A stretch of DNA of 64,000 bases. It comes from Abyssibacter sp036156195. GTDB lineage: Bacteria; Pseudomonadota; Gammaproteobacteria; Nevskiales; OUC007. The notes under the pieces were generated by a model. It worked only from the letters and a program-made list of their open reading frames with translations, ran no database searches and was not told the DNA's origin. Position numbers and translations under genes: made by a program. Shown piece by piece: positions 1 through 7,199 of this stretch. Numbering within the stretch: the stretch's first letter is position 1; every line of letters starts with the position of its first letter. Where the stretch lies: the NCBI GenBank assembly GCA_036156195.1, contig JAYZUZ010000011.1, positions 124,001-188,000 on the forward strand. The letters run 5' to 3'.

Positions 1-769
1 CGATCCCGGAGATCAGCGGTTGTTCCATATCGTCTTCCTCATCGAGGGAAATCAGCGTGCCGGGACCATCCTGGAAGGTCGACAGCACGCGTAGGGGCAC
101 GCGGTACTTGCCGGCGAATTCAACGGCGCGAATCTGCAGCACCTTGGAGCCCAGGCTCGCCATTTCCAGCATCTCCTCGAAGGTGATGCGGGTCATACGG
201 CGGGCACGGGGTTCAACACGCGGGTCGGTGGTGTAGACGCCATCCACGTCGGTGAAGATCTGGCACTCGTCGGCCTTGAGCGCAGCGGCAAGCGCCACAC
301 CCGTGGTGTCGGACCCCCCACGTCCCAGCGTTGTAATGTCGCCGTCTTCGGTCACGCCCTGGAATCCGGCCACGATCACAATGCGACCGGCGTCGAGGTC
401 CGCATCGATCCGCTCACGGTCAATGGACTGAATGCGGGCCTTGCCATGCGCTTCGTCGGTGACAATACGCACCTGCCCTCCGGTGTAAGACCGCGCAGGC
501 ACGCCCATCTGCTCCAGCACCATGGCCAGCAGGGCGATGGTGACCTGCTCGCCGGTCGACAGCAGCACGTCCATTTCGCGCGGCTCAGGATGGGTGCTGG
601 CTTCGCGGGCCAGTCCGATCAGCCGGTCGGTCTCGCCGGACATGGCCGAGACCACGACCACCACTTTGTGGCCTTGTGCCCGACTCGCCGCCACCTTGCT
701 GGCGACATGCTTGATGCGCTCGACCGTGGCGACGGATGTTCCGCCAAACTTTTGTACGTACAACGCCAT
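1..769 (-). CDS. lysC: Aspartate kinase, C-terminal part outside window
   Basis: This encodes aspartokinase, which phosphorylates L-aspartate with ATP in the cytoplasm, the first step toward lysine, methionine, threonine and diaminopimelate. About 256 residues are visible. The KFGGTSV nucleotide-binding motif is at residues 7-13 and the STGEQV and GRGGSDTTG segments of the amino acid kinase domain follow. The family is about 405-412 residues long, so the regulatory ACT domains lie beyond the left window edge. The ATG at 769 overlaps the alaS stop codon (TGATG), which implies translational coupling in an alaS-lysC operon, as in many Gammaproteobacteria. In those genomes csrA often follows lysC; that position is not visible here. 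The identification is secure. Confidence 0.96.
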   Translation of the reverse strand, partial: MALYVQKFGGTSVATVERIKHVASKVAASRAQGHKVVVVVSAMSGETDRLIGLAREASTHPEPREMDVLLSTGEQVTIALLAMVLEQMGVPARSYTGGQVRIVTDEAHGKARIQSIDRERIDADLDAGRIVIVAGFQGVTEDGDITTLGRGGSDTTGVALAAALKADECQIFTDVDGVYTTDPRVEPRARRMTRITFEEMLEMASLGSKVLQIRAVEFAGKYRVPLRVLSTFQDGPGTLISLDEEDDMEQPLISGI

Positions 770-3384
770 CAGGCATCTGCCTCCGTGGCCAATTGGGTTT
801 GCAGCCACCGCCGCGCCGCATCCAGCGCGGTGTCGAGTGCCTCCGGCTGGCTGCCGCCGGCTTGCGCCATGTCGGGCCGCCCCCCGCCACGCCCGCCGAC
901 TTCCGCCGCCGCGATGTTGACCAGATCGCCCGCCTTGACGCGAGCCGTGGCGTCCTTGGACACACCGGCGATGAGCAGCACTTTTTCGCCCTGCACCGCA
1001 CCGAGCACGATGGCGGCGGTACCCAACTTGTTCTTCAGCTGATCGACCGTGTCGCGCAGCGTCTTGACGTCGGCGCCATCCAGACGCGCGGCCAGCGTTG
1101 CGACGCCGCCGTGTTCGATGGCCTGACTCGCCAGATCCGAGCCCTGCGACGACGCCAGCTTGCCCTTAAGCCGCTCCAGTTCCTTCTCCAGCTGGCGGCT
1201 GCGCTCGACCAGGCCTGCCACCTTGCCTTCCACTTCGTCCGGGGATGACTTCACCAGCCCGGCGATGCCATCCAGCCGCGCCTGCGCGCCACGCACCCAG
1301 TCCAGGGCATCGAGCCCCGTGACCGCTTCGATCCGTCGTACACCCGCTGCCACGCCCGATTCTGAGGTGATCTTGAACAGACCGATATCACCCAGCCGCT
1401 GGACGTGCGTGCCGCCGCAGAGTTCGGTGGAGAACTCGCCGAACTGGAGCACCCTGACCTTGTCGCCGTACTTTTCTCCGAACAAGGCCATGGCACCCGA
1501 CGCGATGGCATCGTCATAGCTCTGCTCGCGAGTCTGGGCCGCTGTGTTGGTGAGAATGCGCGCATTGACCCGCTGTTCGATCTCGCCCAGTTGCTCGGCC
1601 GTCACCGGCTCGGGCTGGGAGAAGTCGAAGCGCAGACGATCAGGGGCAACCAAGGAGCCTTTCTGCGCCACGTGTTCGCCCAGGGTCTCGCGTAACACCG
1701 CGTGCAGCAGATGTGTCGCCGAATGGTTGCGCATGATGGCCGCCCGCCGTGCGCGGTCGATACGCGCATCGACCACATCACCGACGGCGAGGCGCCCCCC
1801 GCTCACGGCACCGTGATGGCCGAAGGCTCCGCCCGGCTGCTTACGCGTATCGGAGACACGGAACACGGTCTCACCGCAGCGTAGCTCGCCGGTGTCGCCC
1901 ACCTGGCCGCCCGACTCGGCGTAAAACGGGGTCGAATCCAGCACCACAATGGCCGACTGTCCCGGCTGGATGGATTCCACTTTGTCGCCGTCGACAATCA
2001 GCGTTGTGACTCGGCCCTGGCCCTCAACCTCGGCGTAGCCGACAAATTCGGTCGCCTCGGTGACCGCGACGGCGGATTCCGCTGCGCCGAAACGGCTGGC
2101 TGCGCGTGCACGCTGGCGCTGGGCCTCCATCGCGGACTCAAAACCGGCCATGTCCACGGTGACATCGCGCTCCCGACAGACGTCGGCGGTGAGATCGACC
2201 GGAAACCCATAGGTGTCGTAAAGCTTGAAGGCCACCTCACCCGGCAGCACCTGGCCATCCACCTCGGCCAGTGCGCTTTCCAGCAGCTGCATGCCCTGGG
2301 CCAGGGTCTCGGCAAAACGCTGCTCCTCGCGGCGGATGGTCTGCTCCACATGCGACGCAGCACTGGCCAGTTCCGGGTAGGCCTCGCCCATTTGCTCCAC
2401 CAGCGGCGCGACCAGCTTGTCAAAGAATGGCTCGTCGATTCCCAGCTTGTACCCGTGCCGGATCGCCCGACGCATGATGCGCCGCAGGACAAAACCGCGG
2501 CCCTCATTGGACGGCAGCACACCGTCAACGATCAGGAATGCGGTGGCCCGGATATGGTCGGCGATGACCTTGAGCGACGGGTGTTCCAGATCCTTCTGAC
2601 CGGCAATCGCGCCGGCGGCCCGGATCAGGGCCTGGAACAGGTCGATTTCGTAGTTCGAGTGCACGCCCTGGAGCACGGCGGCCAAACGCTCCAGGCCCAT
2701 GCCGGTATCCACGGACGGTGCCGGCAGCGGCGCCAGCGTGCCATCGGCCGCCCGGTCGTATTGCATGAACACGAGATTCCAGATCTCGATGTAACGGTCG
2801 CCGTCTTCTTCGGGCGTGCCCGGCGGGCCACCTGGAACCTCGGGCCCGTGGTCGTAGAAGATTTCCGAACAGGGACCGCAGGGCCCCGTATCGCCCATGG
2901 TCCAGAAATTATCCTTGGCGCCGATCCGCGAGAAGCGCTCGGGGCTAACCCCCAGCTCGTCCAGCCAGATCGATGCAGCCTCGTCATCCTCTTCAAACAC
3001 CGTGACCCAAAGCTTTTCAGGCGGCAAACCCAGCTTCTCGGTCAGAAAGGTCCAGGCGAAGTGGATGGCTTCGCGTTTGAAGTAGTCCCCGAAACTGAAA
3101 TTACCCAGCATCTCGAAGAACGTGTGGTGTCGCGCGGTGTAGCCGACGTTATCGAGATCGTTGTGCTTGCCACCGGCACGAACGCAGCGCTGCGAACTCA
3201 CCGCACGGCTGTAGTCCCGACGTTCCTGCCCAAGAAACGTTTCCTTGAATTGCACCATCCCTGCATTGGTGAACAACAGGGTCGGGTCATTGCCCGGCAC
3301 CAGCGAGCTGGACCGCACGACGGCGTGTTCCTGCTCGGCAAAGTAGTCGAGAAACTGCTGTCGAATTTGCGCGAGTGTGATCAT
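769..3384 (-). CDS. alaS: Alanyl-tRNA synthetase
   Basis: Alanyl-tRNA synthetase charges tRNA-Ala and edits mischarged Ser and Gly. The 871-residue length is normal. The class II catalytic core is N-terminal and starts MITLAQIRQQFLDYF. The editing domain carries HSATH at residues 554-558 and CGGTH at 656-660, the zinc and editing-site residues. A C-terminal coiled-coil and DHHA1-type domain ends the protein. An in-frame start 22 codons upstream exists, but the extension is not conserved in the family, so the ATG at 3384 is chosen. The stop codon overlaps the lysC start. A divergent gene begins 91 bases upstream. Confidence 0.97.
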   Translation of the reverse strand: MITLAQIRQQFLDYFAEQEHAVVRSSSLVPGNDPTLLFTNAGMVQFKETFLGQERRDYSRAVSSQRCVRAGGKHNDLDNVGYTARHHTFFEMLGNFSFGDYFKREAIHFAWTFLTEKLGLPPEKLWVTVFEEDDEAASIWLDELGVSPERFSRIGAKDNFWTMGDTGPCGPCSEIFYDHGPEVPGGPPGTPEEDGDRYIEIWNLVFMQYDRAADGTLAPLPAPSVDTGMGLERLAAVLQGVHSNYEIDLFQALIRAAGAIAGQKDLEHPSLKVIADHIRATAFLIVDGVLPSNEGRGFVLRRIMRRAIRHGYKLGIDEPFFDKLVAPLVEQMGEAYPELASAASHVEQTIRREEQRFAETLAQGMQLLESALAEVDGQVLPGEVAFKLYDTYGFPVDLTADVCRERDVTVDMAGFESAMEAQRQRARAASRFGAAESAVAVTEATEFVGYAEVEGQGRVTTLIVDGDKVESIQPGQSAIVVLDSTPFYAESGGQVGDTGELRCGETVFRVSDTRKQPGGAFGHHGAVSGGRLAVGDVVDARIDRARRAAIMRNHSATHLLHAVLRETLGEHVAQKGSLVAPDRLRFDFSQPEPVTAEQLGEIEQRVNARILTNTAAQTREQSYDDAIASGAMALFGEKYGDKVRVLQFGEFSTELCGGTHVQRLGDIGLFKITSESGVAAGVRRIEAVTGLDALDWVRGAQARLDGIAGLVKSSPDEVEGKVAGLVERSRQLEKELERLKGKLASSQGSDLASQAIEHGGVATLAARLDGADVKTLRDTVDQLKNKLGTAAIVLGAVQGEKVLLIAGVSKDATARVKAGDLVNIAAAEVGGRGGGRPDMAQAGGSQPEALDTALDAARRWLQTQLATEADA

Positions 3385-3475
3385 GCTCGGCCGGCGTTGG
3401 CTAGGTGAAAAAGGCGCGAAAGGATACGGTAGGACAGCGGCAAATCCCAAACTTCGACAATTCCGGATCGATACG

Positions 3476-4951
3476 ATGCGCGCCTTAACCCTGATGCCTG
3501 ACCGCCGACGAAATCACACTCGACGCAAGGGTGGCGCCGGCGTTTTCATCGGGCTCGTCCTGCTGACATGCGCGGGTCGCGTCTCGGCGAGCCCGTCAGC
3601 CCCAGCAGCCAGCCCTGGCGGGCCGTTCGAATTCGCACTCGGCACCTATAACAATCAAGCGTTTGAAAGCGCCAGGGCACGATTCGAAGACTTGGCGCAT
3701 CTCGGGCAGGCGTCTGCCCAAAGAAATCTGGCGGTCATGCTGGTCAAGGGCGAGGGGGGTGATCGCAATCTGCCCGCCGCCTACGCCTGGCTGACTGTGG
3801 CGGCCTCGCAAGGCGACTCGCAGGCCCAGACATTGCAAGCACGAGCGGAAGCGCTGCTAAAGGATTCCGCGCAACAGGCGCTCGCCCACACGCTGGCTGA
3901 CTCCTGGACGTCTCAATTCTCGGAGCGGGCGGTCATGCAGAGCATCGAACCCGACTATGAGACATCGGATGCCGAGTCGGAAGACTGGAAAAGTCTTCGC
4001 AATCTCACAGCCATCGAGCGAACCGCACCGAGCTATCCCCCCCGACTCGCCAGTCGTGGCGTCGAGGGTTGGGCCCAGATCCAGTTTCTGCTGCCTGATC
4101 ACGGGCATCCGAGAGACCTGCGCTTGATTGCAAGTACGGAACCCGAATTTGCCAAAGCGGCGGCCGATGCCCTCAGACACTGGACGTTCACGCTTCGCCG
4201 TACCGGCCTCACACGGACGTATTCACAGCGGTTCAACTTCAGCAACAACCGCAGTGCCCGTCACGAGCAGATGTTGGCGGATGTCATTCAGCACCTCGAG
4301 AAACAGGCCCATGAGGGTGATGTCACCGCGATGTACAGACTGGCATGGGCCATTGAATCGCTACCGACCGATCATGCATCGCTCAGCGATAGCGCCTCAC
4401 TGCAGTGGCTTTACTCGTCTGCGGTCCACGGCCTGCGCGACGCCATGTACGACGTCAGTCAGCGCCTACGGAGCGGCCGAGGTTGCAAGGCGGACCCGAC
4501 CAAAGCGGACCGGTGGCGCAGCATCGCAGCCGTACACGGACAGCCTGATGCCCTGCGCGATCTCGCCGCGCAGGCCGCTCGAACGGATTTACCCGCTGAG
4601 GCAATCTTCTACATACGCGGCGCAAGCGCGTTGGGCGGTCGCCCAACGGATACAGCACGACTCGCATGGCTTCTGGCGACGATCGACGACGACGCCGCAC
4701 GCGAGGGCCGTCGCGCGCTCGACCTGATCAACTCCGTCGAGCAGAGCTATCTTGACGAAGCGGCCTGGCACGAGATTCATGCTGCTGCGCTAGCAGAGAC
4801 GGGCCAGTGGCAGACCGCCATCGCTGCCCAACAATCTGCGATCAAGCAGCTGAACACACTAGGGATTCCAACCGATGACGCAACCCACCGACTGCATGCC
4901 TACGAGAATCAGCGACCGCTACGCCTGCCACTCGACAGCCTGCCCTTCTAA
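3476..4951 (+). CDS. Secreted Sel1-repeat protein with central TonB_C domain
   Basis: The protein has about 491 residues if translated from ATG 3476; ATG 3494 is an equally possible start. A basic N-terminus and the hydrophobic run GVFIGLVLLTC, ending before an SASPS cleavage region, indicate a Sec signal peptide. Sel1-like repeats (SAQRNLAVMLVKGEGG, AAYAWLTVAASQGD) occupy roughly residues 60-120. A TonB C-terminal-like domain (APSYPPRLASRGVEGWAQIQF through RHWTFTLRR) lies near 185-250. More Sel1-like helices follow to the end. A proline-rich spacer and N-terminal anchor of a true TonB are absent, so it is more likely a periplasmic scaffold than an energy transducer. It is divergent from alaS and convergent with recX. 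Function unknown. Confidence 0.8.
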   Translation: MRALTLMPDRRRNHTRRKGGAGVFIGLVLLTCAGRVSASPSAPAASPGGPFEFALGTYNNQAFESARARFEDLAHLGQASAQRNLAVMLVKGEGGDRNLPAAYAWLTVAASQGDSQAQTLQARAEALLKDSAQQALAHTLADSWTSQFSERAVMQSIEPDYETSDAESEDWKSLRNLTAIERTAPSYPPRLASRGVEGWAQIQFLLPDHGHPRDLRLIASTEPEFAKAAADALRHWTFTLRRTGLTRTYSQRFNFSNNRSARHEQMLADVIQHLEKQAHEGDVTAMYRLAWAIESLPTDHASLSDSASLQWLYSSAVHGLRDAMYDVSQRLRSGRGCKADPTKADRWRSIAAVHGQPDALRDLAAQAARTDLPAEAIFYIRGASALGGRPTDTARLAWLLATIDDDAAREGRRALDLINSVEQSYLDEAAWHEIHAAALAETGQWQTAIAAQQSAIKQLNTLGIPTDDATHRLHAYENQRPLRLPLDSLPF

Positions 4952-5031
4952 CGCACGATCAACCACGCCAAAGACACCCTCGCGCGTCATCGCCCCTCTC
5001 GAAACACATCCAACCACCGCCCCCGGCGGGC

Positions 5032-5484
5032 CTACCCCAGCAACAGGTCGCCAATCACGCTGGAGGGGTAACCCCGGCTAGCCAGGAACCGCGCGCGTCG
5101 AGCGGTCTCGCGCTGGTCACCCGCCGGCGCTGGTCCGAACTTCGAGAGCAGTGCTTCGCGAGCCAAGTCGCGCCAGTCGGGCGCGGCATCCTCAAGGGCC
5201 GCATCCACTAGGTCGCCCTCAATGCCGGCCTCGTGGAGCAAGGCGCGTATTTTCATCGGCCCGTGGCCTCTGGCCAGCGAGGCCCGCACCCGCGCTTCGG
5301 TAAAGCGGGCATCCGACTGGTAGCCCGCCTCCACGAGTTGCTGGATCACCTCATCGATGAGGTCGTGATCCTGGTAGCGCTTGCGCAATTTCTGCCGCAG
5401 CTCGCAAGCCGAATGCTCACGAGCTGCCAGCAATGCCACCGCCTTGTCGCGCACGACATCAGCGGTTGCGGGTTCAGCCGTCAT
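5032..5484 (-). CDS. recX: Recombination regulatory protein RecX
   Basis: RecX binds RecA filaments and limits their extension. The 150-residue protein shows the repeated three-helix RecX modules, including LLAAREHSACELRQKLRKR near residues 17-36, the VIQQLVEAGYQSDARFTEARVR segment around 46-67, and GHGPMKIRALLHEAGI. It starts two bases after the recA stop codon, so the two are almost certainly co-transcribed. The 80-base interval to the convergent Sel1/TonB_C gene holds no clear terminator. Confidence 0.94.
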   Translation of the reverse strand: MTAEPATADVVRDKAVALLAAREHSACELRQKLRKRYQDHDLIDEVIQQLVEAGYQSDARFTEARVRASLARGHGPMKIRALLHEAGIEGDLVDAALEDAAPDWRDLAREALLSKFGPAPAGDQRETARRARFLASRGYPSSVIGDLLLG

Positions 5485-5486
5485 GC

Positions 5487-6518
5487 TCAGCCTTCAGCAG
5501 CTTCCGCCTCGGCCGGCTCCGCGTTCTGCTTGGGCAGCAGGATTGCGCGGACTTTGGCTTCGATCTCCTCGGCCATCTCCGGGTGCTCCTTGAGATACAC
5601 GCGGGTGTTCTCCTTGCCCTGACCGATCCGGTCGCTGCCGTAGCTGTACCAAGAACCCGACTTGTCGATGATGTTGTTGGCAACACCGAGATCTATGAGC
5701 TCACCCAAACGCGAGACGCCCTCGTTGTAGAGAATCTCGAACTCGGCCTGACGAAATGGCGGGGCCATCTTGTTCTTGACGACCTTCACGCGCGTCTGAT
5801 TGCCGATGACCTCGTCGCCCTTCTTCACCGAACCGATGCGGCGAATATCCATGCGCACGGAAGAGTAGAACTTCAGCGCATTACCACCGGTCGTGGTTTC
5901 CGGGCTGCCGAACATGACACCGATCTTCATGCGGATCTGGTTAATGAAGATGACAATGGTGTTCGAGCGCTTGATGTTGCCCGTGAGCTTGCGCAGCGCC
6001 TGACTCATAAGGCGCGCCTGCAAACCGACATGGGAATCACCCATCTCGCCCTCGATTTCCGCCTTGGGGACCAGGGCGGCCACCGAGTCGACGACCACGA
6101 TATCGACAGCGTTGGAGCGGACGAGCATGTCAGCAATCTCCAGCGCCTGCTCACCCGTGTCAGGCTGGCTGACCAGCAGGTCATCAACATTCACGCCCAG
6201 CTTGGCGGCGTACTGCGGATCCAGCGCGTGTTCAGCGTCGATGAACGCGGCGGTCCCACCGGCCTTCTGCGTTTCCGCCACGCAATGCAGCGTCAGGGTG
6301 GTTTTACCTGAGGATTCCGGCCCGTAGATTTCGATCACACGGCCACGTGGCAGCCCGCCAATGCCCAGTGCCACATCGAGGGTCAGCGAACCGGTCGATA
6401 CTGCGGCGATATCCCGGGACGCACCGGCATCGCCCATACGCATGACCGACCCTTTGCCGAACTGGCGCTCGATCTGTGTCAGCGCGGCGGCCAAAGCCTT
6501 TTTACGATTCTCATCCAT
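5487..6518 (-). CDS. recA: RecA recombinase
   Basis: RecA forms filaments on single-stranded DNA, carries out strand exchange, and triggers LexA self-cleavage. The protein has 343 residues. The Walker A motif GPESSGKTT is at residues 66-74, and the IVVVDSVAALVPKAEIEGEMGD Walker B/L1 region and GGNALKFYSSVR L2-following segment are intact. The start at MDENRKKALAAAL is fixed by family alignment; longer in-frame starts run back through pncC. An SD-like GGAA precedes the ATG. A LexA-type palindrome overlaps the start codon, indicating SOS control. It sits between pncC and recX, as in Pseudomonas and relatives. Confidence 0.98.
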   Translation of the reverse strand: MDENRKKALAAALTQIERQFGKGSVMRMGDAGASRDIAAVSTGSLTLDVALGIGGLPRGRVIEIYGPESSGKTTLTLHCVAETQKAGGTAAFIDAEHALDPQYAAKLGVNVDDLLVSQPDTGEQALEIADMLVRSNAVDIVVVDSVAALVPKAEIEGEMGDSHVGLQARLMSQALRKLTGNIKRSNTIVIFINQIRMKIGVMFGSPETTTGGNALKFYSSVRMDIRRIGSVKKGDEVIGNQTRVKVVKNKMAPPFRQAEFEILYNEGVSRLGELIDLGVANNIIDKSGSWYSYGSDRIGQGKENTRVYLKEHPEMAEEIEAKVRAILLPKQNAEPAEAEAAEG

Positions 6519-6537
6519 ACTGTTTATTCCGTCAGTA
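6518..6537 (-). promoter_or_regulatory. Putative LexA (SOS) box at recA start
   Basis: Read on the minus strand, a 20-base element begins TACTG and ends CAGTA with a ten-base A/T-rich centre. It matches the gammaproteobacterial CTGT-N8-ACAG consensus in all but one half-site base (CTGA instead of CTGT). It spans the pncC stop codon and its last base is the A of the recA ATG. That is unusually far downstream for a recA operator, so repression would work by occlusion of early elongation or of a promoter inside the end of pncC. Confidence 0.55.
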
Positions 6538-7044
6538 GTCGGCGCATTGTGCCATAGATTCTGCGCGTGCGATGCAACCTGCCAAGGCGTGCCGCACACT
6601 TTGCTCCCGGACCGCCTCGCGGCCTCCCTCGAACACACGGGATTCCGCGCGGGAACCGGACATATCGTCCCAGGCAAACCAGACCAGTCCGACCGGCTTG
6701 TCGGGACTGCCCCCACCCGGCCCGGCAATCCCGGAGATACTCACCGCAAGGCTGGCGCCCAGACGGCGGCGGGCTTCGGCCGCCAGCACCCGTACCACGG
6801 GTTCGCTCACCGCACCGTGCTCGGCCAGCATGGCGTCGGGCACACCCAGCAAGTCCTGCTTGGCCTGGTTGGAGTAACAGACGATGCCGCCCATGAACCA
6901 GGCCGAGCTACCCGCCCGGTCGGTCAATGCCTTGGCCACCCAGCCCCCCGTACAGGACTCGGCTGTCGCCAAGGTTGCACGCTGCGCCTGAAGCAAGGTG
7001 GCCAGCGTCGCCACCTGATCGGCCATTCCGGAGGTTGTCTGCAT
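6532..7044 (-). CDS. pncC: NMN amidohydrolase / CinA C-terminal domain protein
   Basis: This is a stand-alone CinA C-terminal domain (PncC), which deamidates nicotinamide mononucleotide in pyridine nucleotide salvage. With start ATG 7044 it has 170 residues, close to the usual 160-170. Family motifs are TAESCTGGWVAKALT, SNQAKQDLLGVP, GAVSEPVVRVLA and SISGIAGPGGGSPDKPVG. ATG 7026 (MADQ) is an alternative start, and neither has a strong ribosome binding site. The gene lies 13 bases upstream of recA, forming the common pncC-recA-recX operon. The 155-base region shared with divergent mutS should hold both promoters; I see no convincing match in it. Confidence 0.92.
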   Translation of the reverse strand: MQTTSGMADQVATLATLLQAQRATLATAESCTGGWVAKALTDRAGSSAWFMGGIVCYSNQAKQDLLGVPDAMLAEHGAVSEPVVRVLAAEARRRLGASLAVSISGIAGPGGGSPDKPVGLVWFAWDDMSGSRAESRVFEGGREAVREQSVRHALAGCIARAESMAQCADY

Positions 7045-7199
7045 GCGGGACACAAGGCAGTGGGACAAGGCAGGTTGGATTACACAGCGCTGATGACGCC
7101 ACTTGCCACGGGTGCTTCCCCATCGACGGGCGCTCCGGCAATGCGGATCGATCAGCGTTGGCCTAGCATATCGCGTTTGTTCGCCAGCCCAGACCCATT

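Noticed and set aside
2350..3408. Long open frame on the plus strand opposite alaS
   Set aside because: Shadow of the high-GC alaS coding sequence; composition and lack of any recognisable domain argue against a gene.
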